Assembly (NCBI GenBank): GCA_003313425.1
Contig: NHZP01000005.1
Location: forward strand, 1,922,001-1,986,000
DNA length: 64,000 nt
Source of the DNA: Pseudopyrenochaeta lycopersici
Lineage: Eukaryota; Ascomycota; Dothideomycetes; Pleosporales; Pseudopyrenochaetaceae
Direction: 5' to 3'
Under the pieces are notes generated by a model. That model searched no databases. It was not told where the DNA came from and worked only from the letters and a program-made list of their open reading frames with translations. Shown here one piece after another: positions 52,485 through 64,000 of this stretch. Numbering within the stretch: the stretch's first letter is position 1; every line of letters begins with the position of its first letter. Made by a program: the position numbers and the translations under genes.

Positions 52485-55400
52485 GCAACAAGATCCTTTC
52501 GAACCAAATCCAGCGCCGATGGCACCCCAGACACGAGCCCAACAACGCGGTTCCGGTACCACCAACGACGTTCCAAGCTCCTCCGGCACGATCAACGTAT
52601 CCACCAACCAAACACTCCAACCTCTATCTCATCGTCAACAGCCTCTACATGGTCCCCTTTAACGAAGACTCGAACTCGAAGAACCTGCCGTTGAAGTTGA
52701 AGTAGCCAGACTCTTCGGCTCCGGCAGCAACTACACACACTAAGTTTCCTCAGCTACAAGGGGCATCCAACTGGGCTGAGTTCGACGAGGCACTACAAAA
52801 CGCTGCCCGAGCCGAACACGTCCATAAGCTACTCGACCTCCCTGGGATGCCAGCTAGCATCACAAATCCTTCTGAGCCCCCCGACGGCAGCGACACCGAG
52901 ATATGGAACAACTATGTTCGGCGATGCGCTAGATACGAAAGAGCCAATGATAACCTGCTCGCGGGCATAAAGCACAACCTGTCCCCTTACATGAAGGAGA
53001 AGGTCAGAGGCATTTATCACGCAAATGAGGTCTATCGGATTCTCCGGGACGAGTCCCAGCAGCGGGGAGCAAATCTGCTAGCCGAGGAAATCGAGGGCTT
53101 AATCCACGACAACTTAAACCAACACAAAGGGGTACAGGACTACTCACAGACATTCATGTCGCGAGTCAACAAGATCCGGCGCATGAACCTGTCCTGGCAC
53201 CTTCCTGAGGAACTACTCTAATTGTGGTTCCTCACTAATCTCGGCGAATCCTTCAGCACCTTTCGTTCCACACTCTACCAACACTTCAGCGTGGCAGGCG
53301 TAGGGACAGGCCAAACGCTCTCCCTCCAAGAAACCATGTCCCGGGCCACCGACGAATGGTCTCGCATACAATCGGAACAAAAGACCTCGGCCTACCTGGC
53401 CAGCGGCTCATTCCGATCTGGCGGAAAGCGACCCGGCAGTAACACCCTTAGTAACTTATAAAATTACAAGCGACCTACTATTAATCAGCAAAACCTAATA
53501 GAACGCACTTGGAAGATCCCAGTTACTGCAAGACCCCACGAACAAAACCTTTGTAGCGTCCATGGCTGGATCCCTGGCTGTGGCAACCACAATGATGCGG
53601 AATGTCGCTTACAGCAAGAAAAGAAAGCGTTCATGACCAGCACCGATAACAGTGCTGAGCTCTCATCAGCGGGCCTAGAGGACAACGAACAAGTACTACT
53701 GAATTGGCCTGAAGGCATGAACACTACGTACATTGCAGGCTTCGAAGAACCCGAATCCTATGCCTCTATCAATGAGATTACTACTAAAGTTCCTCCGCGT
53801 CTCAATAGTGCTAAATCCCTAGACTGGCTACTCGACAGCGCTGCTGGTCGCCATCTCTGCTGCCAACGCGAGATGTTCAGCGACTTCTAGGCGTTCCCGA
53901 AGCCTATACCAATGCGAGGCGTAGGAACCGGAGCAGAAGCCCTAGGGGAAGGCACTGTACCTATCATAGTACAGCGAGTCAACAACACGCAACGAATAGA
54001 GTTTAAAAGAGTACTATACGTTCCCTACATGACGGTAAACCTGATATCTGTCGGCGTTATCACAAGCCAGCCTGGCATGGGCTATTACCAGGACTCCCGA
54101 TGTGCCCGCATCACGAAGCGGCACCAAGGGAAAAACACCCTGATCCTCTTGGGTTCTGTTCATGGCGTCTTCCGGAAGCTCCGGTACTTAATTAAGGAAT
54201 CTCTTGAACTCTGGAATTACGCCACAGAAACACCTAGTAGTACGATAGCCTTTGTTACCGAGCACACCACTCCTGCCATCTCACTCATGGACCTCCACAA
54301 ACGGATGGGTCACCTTAACTACAAGACCTGCAAGACTCTAGCTAAACAACTGGAGATACCGCTCCTGGACGACCGGACTGACCTACTCTGCGCCTCCTGT
54401 GTCCACGGCAAAGGCCATGCCTAAAACCACATGGCATTAGTAACCCGCGCCACGCGACGAGGCGAGCGCCAATTTGCGGATCTTGGGGGGCCTATCACGC
54501 CGCCTACCCCTAACGGCGAAGCTTACTACCTCCTGATCATCGACGACTACAGCAGGCGCCCACGACTTTACCTCCTAAAACGGAAGTCTGACGCGACACA
54601 CTGGATCAAACTCGATACAGCACAGGTAGAAGCACACACTGGACTCAAGGTCCTCTACTACCGCACCGATAACGGTGGAGAGTTCAGAAACAAGCAACTC
54701 ATCATACACTTAAAATATATACCGACTCTGGAACCCCTCTACCGGTGAAATCGAGCGCGCCAAAGAAGTATTATTTGACGAGAATGTCCGCCTCAAGCAC
54801 TCGGCAGAATACAAGCTCCCCTCTTGCTCTGCCATGTCTGCGGCCATTCCGACACCCGAAGAAGTCCTCCCTGCTAAACAATTAGCTCGGTTCCCACAAG
54901 TGCCCGCTCTAAAACCTACCACAACTCAGGACCTCACGGCACGCGTTGAGGGGGCGAATCGGGATCAACTACAACGCGACCTTGATCTGAGTCCTGCTGA
55001 GCTCTAACAAGTCCTTGACCTAGCCGCCAACCCAATAGAGCCAGTCAACCTTGAACAGAACCCCAAACGTCACCGCTCGGCCACAGGGGGCGCCAAAGAA
55101 AATGAAATCAACTGCCTTGAGGTCCTCAATCAACCGTGGGCTTTCCTAGAAGACATCAAAGACCGCATCCACCAACTCGACCTCCTGCCACTGCCGTCCT
55201 TCCCACTACTTGAATAATGCAGACCTAGGAGTTGCCGACAGCTAGCTATAGAAGCCTTCCATGCCGCCGTGTCCTTTGACAACAACGATCTCGAAGCATA
55301 CGGCAATACAGTCCAAGGCCAGCTGCCTGAACCCCTTGAACCTCAAACCTACGAGCAGGCAATAAACGGTCCATATCGAGACCAATGGATCAAGGCAATG

Positions 55401-56870
55401 CAAGAAGAAATGAAATCCCTAAGCCTCAATTGCACATGGGACGAAGTTCCTAAGACCCAGCAGATGAACGTACTCAGTGGCAAATGGGTATACAAGATAA
55501 AGCGAGGCCCTGACGGCGAAATCAGCAGATTTAAGGCTCGTTGGGTCGTCCGCGGGTTTGAGCAACAACAAGGCATCGACTTCTCAGAAACCTTTGCGTC
55601 AGTAGTACGACAGAAAACCTACCGTGTGCTGTTCGCACTGGCAGCCATTCATGACTGGGAAATTGAGCAAATGGACGTTAAAACCGCCTTCCTCTACGGG
55701 CCCATTGACACCGAAGTCTTTGTAGAGCTCCCCACTGGATTCACCAAGAACGGAACAGTCTGCCGACTACGGAAGGCCCTGTACGGTCTGAAGCAAGCCC
55801 CAAGAATCTGGTACTAAACACTCCAGAAAGCGCTACAAGAGATGGGGTTTAAGAGGTCAGCATACGACGAGGCCGTTTTCTTGAACGGAGACACCATCTT
55901 GGTAGTCTACGTCGACGACATGCTACTGTTTGGCCCCGACAAGGAACGCATTCAACACACCAAGGATCAACTACACTCGCGATTCGAAATGAGCGACGAA
56001 GGACCCTGTAAACACTTCCTAGGCATGCAGATCTACCGAGATAGGGAGAACCGGAAGATCCTCCTAAGCCACAGCACCTACCTACGAAAGGTACTCACAC
56101 GCCTAGGCCTTGACAACCTCAAGAAGAACGCAGTGCCAATGAACCCCGGGATGTTCCACAAGCCACCTGAGGACAACTACATCTGCGAGAAGAGAATACG
56201 CTACGACTACCAATCTCTGATCGGCTCTTTAATGTTTGGCATGATCGGAAGCCGACTAGATCTAGCCTACCCGGTATCTCTGCTGAGCCGGTTCATGGTC
56301 AACCCTACACAACAGCACTATGACGCGGCAAAGAAGGTGCTGCGATACGTCTCTGGAACCCTAGACCTTGCACTAGAATTCGACGGTAATAAGGACCAAG
56401 AGATCATAGGATGGTGCGATGCTGAGTGGGGATCTGACTGTACTGATAGCGTTTCGACAGAATGCTATATCTTCACTCTAGCAGGAGGTGCAGTCAGCTG
56501 GAAGAGCCGGAAGCAATCTGTAGTGTCGGTCTCTAGTACGGAGTCTGAGTATATGGCGCTGTTTACGGCAAGTTTAGAAGCAGCCTATCTTAAGGGACTG
56601 CTGGAAGAGCTTGGACATCCGGTTAGTCAAGGCATACTAATCTGCAGTGACAACCGAGGAGCCAAAGACTTGGTCGACAACGCCAAGCACCATGAACGCA
56701 CAAAGCATATCTGGATACGATACCATAAAACCCGGGAGCTTCAAGCCGACGGCACCGTCAGAATCAAATGGGTGCCACAGGAAGAGAACATGGCGGACAT
56801 AGGAACCAAGGCATTACCACGCGAGCCACTAGAACGCTGGCGACTAGCCGCAGGCCTCGTGCCGCACTAA
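52485..56870 (+). pseudogene. Copia2 gag-pol, multiple stops and deletions
   Basis: Gag-like WNNYVRRCARYERANDNLL (52900s) and LQETMSRATDEW. Protease-like LDWLLDSAAGRHLC (53820s, DSAA). GAG-pre-integrase LHKRMGHLNYKT...CASCVHGK. Integrase start IIDDYSRRPRLYLLKRK and YYRTDNGGEF, then a break that removes the rest of the core. RT KWVYKIKRGPDGE, VVRGFEQQQGIDF, MDVKTAFLYG, LYGLKQAPRIWY and YVDDMLL; RNase H CDAEWGSD, VSSTESEYMAL, HIWIRYHKTRE and MADIGTKALPRE to 56870. Numerous in-frame TAA/TAG stops. It lacks the Zn2Cys6 insert of Copia1. Confidence 0.9.
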
Positions 56871-56985
56871 CCACGACCCTTGCTGCTACTCTTTTTCTTC
56901 CTTGGATGACTTGAGAAGTTTTTTAACGAGAGCAGCATATGTACGGTTGTCTCTTCCACCTTTACGGGCTCTGTCTGAGGGGGCG

Positions 56986-57147
56986 TGTTGGGATTACATA
57001 AACAGACAGACCCCTGCTAGCGCCATCTTTATATGTAGCACTCAACCGACTAGACTTGATACAGACCTTTAGACAAAAATGAAGACAACACCTATCATGT
57101 CGATAGTCTCCTCTCCTCATCGTGCCGAAGAGCCTATAAGTCCAACA
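56986..57147 (+). repeat. Copia2 3' LTR
   Basis: 162 bp; a few differences from the 5' LTR, around GATGTGATGGAG versus GACTTGATACAG. Confidence 0.9.
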
Positions 57148-57189
57148 ATCTGAAAATCATAACTTAGGTAACTAACTAACTGATTATAT

Positions 57190-58922
57190 ACATGCCTGGC
57201 CACCGCATACTCCTATTCAGTATCCCGAGCCTCCGGATGAGTTCGTACAAGATCGTATCACATACGTGAATCGCGCGAAGATTACAAAGAAGACAGCTCG
57301 TCTTGGCCCATCACATGTGTGGAAGTACGGCCTTCATTATATTCGAGGCAGCGATAAAAAAGAGGTATACTACTGTCACGAGTGCGCAGTTGTAAAGTAC
57401 AAGCAAGAGCTATTTGTTATCAACGGCACGTCTGGAGTGAGAAATCATCTTGAACGCAAGCATCAGATTGATCGCCAGAGTGGTTTCAAGAGACATAGTT
57501 GGAAACGAAAGTCCGTACTCGAGCAACAGATCGGCGCGGCCGCTACCAACACCATCTTTTGGAAAGACTCAATTGAGATGTTTAAAGAGCTTCTAGTTCG
57601 TTGGATTGTGTACTGCCACATTGCTTTCTTTCAATTAGAAAATCTGTATTTCCGAGAATTACTCTTCTCAGTCACCTTCCAAAAGCAGCGAACACTATTC
57701 GTAGCTGGGTAATGAATGCCTTCATATCAAAGAAACAACAGCTGAGGGAGGATCTCCAGCTCTCACGGAGTAGAATCTCTATCTCCTTTGATCTGTGGAC
57801 TTCGCCAAACCCTTACGCTATTCTAGGCGTCGTCGCCATGTGGATTGATGCTAACTGGCAAGCGACGAGTCACTGTTTTGGGTATACGACGTGTGTACGG
57901 CGAACACACTGGCGAGAATCTTGGATCAGTTGTTCTTGAATTGCTAAGAGAATACGATATTAGTGGAGATCAGATTGGATACTTCATGCTAGATAACGCT
58001 TCGTCAAACGATACCGCTGTTGGATTCATACTCAAAGAACTCTGCCCGTGGATGAAGCCAAGACAACGCCGCCATCGCCGGCTGCGCTGCTTGGGTCATA
58101 TCATCAATCTCTGCTGCCAGGCGTTTCTCATGGGCCAGAACTCTGAGAAGTATCTTGCAAAGCTTGAAAAGCACTATCAACGCGGAGAATATACAAAGGT
58201 AGAAGAGCTCTGGAAGAAATTTGGATGTTTGGGTCGCCTTCACAATCTCGTCCGATACATTAGGCTTACTCCACAACGCCGTGAGGAGTTTGCTGCAATA
58301 ATTATCGGCGGGGATCTCTGTGAATTCGATGGCCTCGAGCTTATCCAGAACAACTCGACACGCTGAAATTCATGGTTTCATTCAATTACACGTGCATTAA
58401 ATGGTCGAGAACGTTTAGAGATCTTCTCCGCTCGCCACGTACCTGGGAAAAGCTCTCAAGGAATTGCGAACTTTAAACTTGATGGACAGCACTGGTTCGA
58501 GCTTGAAAAGATTGAACTTGCTTTAAAAGACTTCTACGCCGCAACTTTGCTTTCTGAGGGAAAGAAGACGTCTCTCGCTGACTGGTTTTCAACCCTGGAC
58601 TGCCTTCTTCGAGAAATAAACGAGACGAAGGATCACTACCATGACATCCACACCGAGGACGACAGTAACTTTACATGGAAGTACCTCCAAGGTTGCGCAG
58701 ATGCCGCGTGGTCAAAGTGCACCGAGTACTACAACAACCAGCAGCTGAATTGGCAGAACCGATTCCCTGAAGATACTGATCTCCCACCAGCGTACTATGC
58801 GGCTCAAATACTCGATCCATATCGAAAGTGGGCGTGGTTTAGGCAAGAGTGGGTTCTTCAAGGCGACGAAGAAAATCAGAGGTGGTTTGATGACGCACAA
58901 TCGGCGGTGAAGCAGCTCTGGG
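57190..58922 (+). pseudogene. hAT transposase (hAT1b), copy of hAT1a, truncated
   Basis: BED region (HVWKYGLHYI, YYCHECA...H...H), DLWTSPNPYAILGVV, LDNASSNDTAVGF, RCLGHIINLCCQAFL, then sequence matching hAT1a. Lesions: a frameshift near 57655, a one-base insertion near 57859 (extra C in TGGCAAGCG), a TGA at 58364 where hAT1a has TGG, and truncation at 58922 exactly at the hAT6 end. Differences from hAT1a around 58360-58420 are largely transitions. No start codon is evident upstream of 57266 in the frame. Confidence 0.87.
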
Positions 58923-61821
58923 CAGGCTTGTCGTCAACAGTTGGATTATTGCCAATACCAATATATATTGCCAATACCAATACCAATACCAATCCAATAG
59001 GGTTCTAGCCTTATTGGCAGCTTATTGGCAAATACTATATAGTTTCTTCTGCATTTTCTGGCCTTATAAGTGCTGCAAATCACGTATTGGCAGTAATTTA
59101 ATTGTATATATAAGTAATGCTTGATATATTACTGCTCTTCAAGTGTAGTTGTAGATGCTCGGCAAAGCCTCGGCTAGCTGACAGAACCCCTCAAATTTGA
59201 ACACTCAGCACCCCCCAAAGTTATTCTAGCCATTAACAACCAAACTTCATCGAATTCTATTCACATACGGTCTGTTTCATTAAATATGGACCCTACAGAA
59301 CAGGCAAATGATACAGCTTCTGTAGCTCATTACTCATCTCCAACGCCAGCGGCCAGCCGCAAACGAACTGCTAGTCAGTCTACTTCTAGCGAGCATGCTA
59401 CAACAAGATCTTCCAAAAAGCGAGCTCTTAGAATATGGTCCTACGCCCGGAGGCCAGGCCCTAGCGAACCAACGCATGATAAGAACCGCAATCTAATCTG
59501 GTACTGTGCAGATCCAGGATGCAACACTCCTCATCTTGTGTATAGTGTCCAGTCAACAAACGCTGCTCGAAACCATATGAAATTAAAGCATAGTATAATT
59601 ATTAAAGAGGAGGAAGAGTCTCTAGTTAGGAAAGCAACAAATATGTTACTAGAGAAGTCATTTAAGAATGCAGAAGAGCAGGTTAACGAAAAGAGAGAGA
59701 AAGTGCAGAGGGAGGTGTTTTTATCTGTTATTAAGAGAGAGGAAGTTCAAGAGGCTCTAGCTCGACTTATCGTAGCCCAGAACTTACCGTACAACGCTGT
59801 TGAATAGCCAGAATTACGCAGTATTCTCATTCAACTTAATCTGGCAGTAAAACCCTTCCTTATCGATTCTCACACAACTGTCCCTCGTGTTATCGAAACC
59901 TGCTTTAATTCACGCCGAGAGGAAGTCAAAGCTGAGATGCTTAATACAGAATATGAAATACACCTCACTGCAGACGCCTGGAGTGGCCCTAATCGCAAAC
60001 GGTTCCTTACTATAACAGCCCACTTTGTTAACCGCGATGGTATCCTTCGGAAGTATACTCTTGGATTTATTAAGCTACTAGACTCTAAGAAGGGAATTCA
60101 CCAGTTCGAAGCTCTTCTTCCCTACCTAGAGAAGTATGAGATATGGGCAAAGCTGGGCTACTTTATTGGCGATAATGACGGCACTAATAACGTCCTCTGC
60201 CGTCAACTTAAGGCCTGGCTTAGACTTAAAGGTATCCAGAATTGGAAGGCAGCCCACCGAAGAATCCGCTGCTAAGGGCACGTTCTTAATATCATCGCTT
60301 CAGCGTTCTTATTTGCCAAGGACAAAGAAGCTGTTGAAGCTGTGATAAAGCAGCTTACAGAGGATAAGACACTTAGTTTTGAGAAGGCACTAACAGAGAA
60401 CTTTGAAGAAGCTACAGCTATCAAATAGCGTCAAATGGGCCCACTTAGAAAGCTTCATAACTTCGTTAAGTAGCTCCGATCTAATTACAATAAGTACCAC
60501 AAGTTTAAGCAGATAGCTAGCCGGACAATACCGATGGACAACGACACCTGGTGGAATAGCTGGCTTCAAATGCTGGAGGTGGCTTGCGATAACGAAGATA
60601 CCGTCAACAAGTTCCTACACTCAAACTACAGCCAACTTAAAAGGGACTATCTTACTCCTAGTGATGGGGAGCTCCTCTACCATACTCGCGACTTCCTTAA
60701 ACCTCTCGAACAAGCTACTAAGTTCTGTGAGAGCCCTTTTGCTTGCCTAGATTAAACACCATACACAATAGACTTTATACTTGCTCATTTAAAGGAATCT
60801 GAGGTAGGTAATATTAATTTTTCCTAAAGTCTACTAAGATATGAACCTAGATTCTGAAGCTAATATTTTACAGGAGCAACACAAGAACAACCCTACCCTT
60901 CTTAGCAGCATTCGAACAGCGTGGTATTCGTTTGATAAATACTTTATCAAAGCTGACGAGGTCCCTGCCTACTGCGCAGCCACACTCCTTCACCCTTCCC
61001 GTCGAAAGAACTATCTAGAACGCAATTGGGAGCCTAAATGGGTAAAGGATATATCTCCAAAGGTGCAGAAGTACTAGGAGAACAACTTCAAGGGCAAACA
61101 CCCTGCTATAGTGGATGATATCTCAATACATCCTATAGCAACAGATAAGTTCGCCCAGTGGCACCAGAAGCAGAGGCTTGCTGTACACGCTGCAGATGAG
61201 TTTATCTCCTTTACTAAGAATAATCCCTGTGAGCTCCCTCTTAACATGGAGCCTTATGAGTAGTGGCTACAGCCTCAGCAACAGAAGAGCTATCCGAACT
61301 TATCAAAAATAGCTGTTAATATTCTTTCTTGTCCCTCTATGTCTGCTAAGCCGGAACGTGTCTTTTCTGGGGCTCGTCGCACTATATCATGGTCAAGAAT
61401 TAAGCTCGGATCAAAGAATATTAAGATGGGAGAGTGTTTGAAGTCATGGCAACGTATATATGTTCAGAGGGACGGTAAATATGTAGCAGAGCTGAGAGCA
61501 CTTAACGAGCGTTGGATTCAAGACGACAACCCAGAAGTCCTTGGACGCGATGATGATAGTCATATGCCTTTAGACGATACGCAGAGTGAGTCACTGGAGT
61601 CTAGCATCTTATCTGGCCCTCGTACTATTAATTCCGAAAGTCTGTTTGTAGAGTAGAACTATTATACCATGCCAAGACTAGCGATAGGCGTATTGGCAAC
61701 CTTATTGGCACGTTATTGACACATTATTGGCACATTATTGGTATTGGCAAAACGGTTAACCAATATCTTGGTATTGGCAAAAAGTGCCAATAGCCTTATT
61801 GAATTGTTGACGACAAGCCTG
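58923..61821 (+). mobile_element. hAT transposon (hAT6)
   Basis: TIR CAGGCTTGTCGTCAACA at both ends. Subterminal repeats of TTATTGGCA and CCAATACCAATA at both ends. Flanking octamers GCTCTGGG and CTCGCCGT do not match; the left flank is hAT1b and the right flank an O-methyltransferase gene. Confidence 0.88.
59286..61656 (+). pseudogene. hAT6 transposase, several stops, one intron
   Basis: Starts MDPTEQANDTASVAHYSS. BED finger (IWYCADPGC...H...H), LTADAWSGPNRKRFLTI, IGDNDGTNNVLC, RRIRC*GH, PMDNDTWWNSWL and a C-terminal PSMSAKPERVFSGARRTISW dimerisation domain. In-frame TAG/TAA occur at 59806 (VE*PEL, expected Trp), in RRIRC*GHVLN, at K*RQMGPL and at FVK*LRSN. A 70-nt intron (60804-60873, GTAGGT...CAG) sits at the position equivalent to the hAT2 intron, supporting a shared origin. 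Confidence 0.85.
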
Positions 61822-61822
61822 C

Positions 61823-62520
61823 TCGCCGTTGCAGGCACAGTTTCACATCTGGTTGACCAAAGCCATGGAAGTCAAGCGCAGTAAGTGAAGCAAGTCTCCT
61901 CAGACTGATCATGCCTAATTGGACCTAGCCCTGGAGATTGGAATGTACATCGGGTTCTCGACTTTGGCATGGGGCCGACGCAGTAGGCCCGTCAGGCCAT
62001 GTCACTACTTTAGAATTTGAGCCAGAGTACGCCAGAATCGCACAAGAAACTTTGGAGAGAGAGGAAATTACGAATGCAGAAGTCATTGTTGGAAACGCCG
62101 GGAAATCCATGAAGAAGCTGGCTCAAGTTTTTGAAAGAGCCTTTTAACATGACACTCATCGACACGGATAAGCCATCTTATCCCAAGTACTTCTCTCTCA
62201 TCGACTCACTCTCTGATCCAGCATCTGGCAACGTCCGGCTTCTCAGAGCAGGAGGGGTCGTCTTGGCTGATAATGTACTTCGTTGTGGGCTGGTCGCAGA
62301 CTCTTCGCCGATCAATCCCTGGACTACAGCTCCCAAGCAGCCAGGGGAGCGCACGTGGACCCCGGCCGATTTCAATGCGCTCGATGAGTTTAACAAGGCT
62401 TTGGCGAGGCATCGGAGATTCGAGACGTTCTTGCTACCCATGTTTGATGGCCTTGGCATGGGCCGTCTTCTCAATAGCTTGGAACACGGTTTGGGCGGGC
62501 GTCGTTCCGAGCCAAGGTGA
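61823..62520 (+). pseudogene. O-methyltransferase (caffeoyl-CoA type), 5'-truncated, two frameshifts
   Basis: Class I SAM-dependent O-methyltransferase remnant. QAQFHIWLTKAMEVKR joins TLEIGMYIGFSTLAW (SAM-binding motif I) across a 48-nt intron (61881-61928, GTAAGT...TAG). Extra bases near 61967 (GGGG run) and 62132 shift frame. Then come SGHVTTLEFEPEYARIA, NMTLIDTDKPSYPKYF (metal-site Asp), GGVVLADNVLRCGLV and RRFETFLLPMFDGLGMGRLL. These enzymes methylate catechols, often in secondary metabolism. The N-terminus is missing at the hAT6 junction, so the gene is dead. The only non-transposon, non-NLR metabolic gene relic in the window. Confidence 0.85.
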
Positions 62521-64000
62521 TTGGTCAGAACCGGAAACACAGCTTCTCAAGACAGGCGTTGTAGGAGCAGCGCTGATGGGTTGGCGAGGAGCAATAAATT
62601 GCGTGTAAACTGGGCTTGGCTATATCTCTATCTCATAGTGTCGACAAAAAATTGTCTCTATCTCCATAAGAATGGAACGTGGACCTTGAGAGTTGCGAGA
62701 AAAATATCGTCGTAAGCCCTCGGACTGCTTCTTCAAGATCTGCTGAACTAATTCATGCTTTCTCTTACGGGATTAAGGCAGCCCTAGACGTTCCATCCCC
62801 GTTTGACGTAGCCTTAGTACGAAGGAGCTAGTTTTTTTGAGTCCTAGTGTCGCAGGCCGGGCATGCACTAGCGAGCCCCAGGAAGCAACTGTATTAGTGA
62901 TCCAGCTGTGATGCTGCATGTAATCTGCGGGCTGGAGTACCCACACTTCAGACACAACATCAATCAATACAACGCCCCTGCTTATCATCATTATCTCAAC
63001 TTTCATCGTTTTTAGCACGTTCAGTGCGACACTTATCTATAGGAACCTACGACAAGACTACTAATCCAGTTCATCCTTATTGGATTCCGAGGCCATGTCT
63101 AGCCTGCGACACATTGTTTCAATGTCAATTCAATTACTTCAGTTCCCTCAGACTATCCCTTCGTCTGCTGGATATGCTCTCAACCTATGGAGAGCTTGAG
63201 AGCGACAGGGGTGGTGACAGGGGCCAGAACACCAAAGTCGTCCGCAGCTATTCGCAGCCGAACAATCGCTATAATTCAACCAAAACGTGGCATTTTGAGG
63301 TCGCATAAGCTGTGAAATTTGAATGAGGCTATTCGCATTCATGTGAAATCGATTTGTAGCCCATATCTTGGTGATTTGGATCCAAATCGCGCGTCGATCA
63401 CTTAGTTTGTCGTCTTGTTCTATTGCCTAATAGCTAAGGCTAATCGTTCGTTATATAAACGTAATTCTAGGTTGCGGTGTTAAGACATTGCAGCTTAAAG
63501 AGAGAGGCATGTATATTTTGGTGGGGTGGGTGTTTCGCCCATGTGTCACGTTAGCATATTAATTAAGCTTCCACGCGGTTGACAAAAATCGCCGCACTGC
63601 CAAAACGTCTAATCTCACCAAAAATACGCTAAGATTGGAGCGAACACCAATGCAGGCGTCTGCGCAACGCATGATTAACCTACAACAACACCTTTTAGTT
63701 AATAACTGTAAAGCCAGGACGGTACTATAAGTAATGCTCTACGATGTACAGTAGAATTTTAGGATTATCTTTTGTTGTTGCGTAGATATATAAGCTGATA
63801 AAAGATGACTTTTGGGAGTGCGGGGAATTTTATCAACGGCGGGGCTTCTAAGCAATGCAACTGCAGATAGCAGGTCAAACACATGTATTACAGTTTACTA
63901 CAAAGTTCCAAACTTTTAGACCCCGATCGTGGGTTGCATAATACTTTTGGGAAGTGAGTGCTGAATGCTTGGTGTCGTTTCGGTCAAACTCATCAGAGGA
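62521..64000. other. No gene recognised
   Basis: AT-rich sequence with only short open frames lacking motifs. No TIR, LTR or tandem repeat of note was found. Confidence 0.5.

Larger units (their letters stand above)
51686..57147 (+). mobile_element. Ty1/Copia retrotransposon (Copia2), decayed
   Basis: LTRs 51686-51847 and 56986-57147 (162 bp, TGTTGG...CCAACA) differ at a few sites. PBS GGTTATGAGCCCG at 51848; polypurine CTGAGGGGGC before the 3' LTR. Flanking pentamers (TCCGA, ATCTG) do not match: left flank helicase-associated gene, right flank hAT1b. Confidence 0.9.

Noticed and set aside
62773..63308. Short frames in the last 1.5 kb
   Set aside because: No motif, homology or codon pattern recognised; consistent with chance.

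Overview
The window reads as a repeat-rich, probably subtelomeric or otherwise gene-poor stretch of a filamentous ascomycete (Dothideomycete-like; the species cannot be named from sequence alone). The evidence is fungal HET-NACHT-WD40 (NLR) genes with 50-60 nt introns, Tad-like LINEs, pogo/Fot1-like and hAT transposons, Copia elements, a DUF3505-type C2H2 protein and an interstitial (AACCCT)4 tract. Many copies carry stops explained by CAA/CAG>TAA/TAG or TGG>TAG changes, a mild RIP-like signature. I see no RNA genes, CRISPR or bacterial features.

Layout. 1-5.3 kb: two hAT transposases (hAT1a cut by the window edge; hAT2 broken) and an ankyrin-repeat gene. 5.48-20.31 kb: one pogo-like transposon (pogo1) that I reconstruct as about 3 kb of element plus three nested insertions. 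These are a Copia element (6.70-12.96 kb, exact 5-bp TSD, identical LTRs), a 5.0-kb TA-flanked unit holding NLR1 (14.20-19.23 kb), and a MITE (19.51-20.07 kb). 20.3-22.1 kb: interstitial telomere repeat and an ankyrin-like gene. 22.14-28.81 kb: a second TA-flanked unit with inverted repeats of about 640 bp enclosing NLR2 and containing a second MITE copy. 29.2-37.8 kb: a Tc1/mariner fragment, an array of transposon ends, and an intact-looking 6-kb LINE (LINE1, 15-bp TSD) inserted in the 3' region of an older inverted LINE (LINE2). 37.8-41.4 kb: Copia remnant interrupted by hAT3 (perfect 8-bp TSD). 41.6-45.0 kb: pogo2 with 108-bp TIRs and a partial NLR-unit-like repeat. 45.0-50.2 kb: hAT5 abutting hAT4, an inverted relative of hAT3. 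50.2-57.1 kb: remnants of DUF3505/telomere-linked-helicase-like genes and a decayed Copia element. 57.2-62.5 kb: hAT1b, hAT6 and a broken O-methyltransferase. 62.5-64 kb: nothing recognised.

Most interesting points. (1) Both NLR genes sit inside TA-flanked inverted-repeat units. The NLR2 unit ends closely resemble those of pogo1, whose transposase frame is intact apart from the Copia insertion, so NLRs may travel as transposon cargo. (2) The Copia element at 6.7-13.0 kb encodes five tandem Zn(II)2Cys6-type clusters between integrase and reverse transcriptase, where targeting domains occur in other LTR elements. (3) A short peptide-like block recurs in several TIR elements with mostly third-position differences at many codons.

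All boundaries, splice sites and families were read by eye; no search, alignment program or expression data were available.
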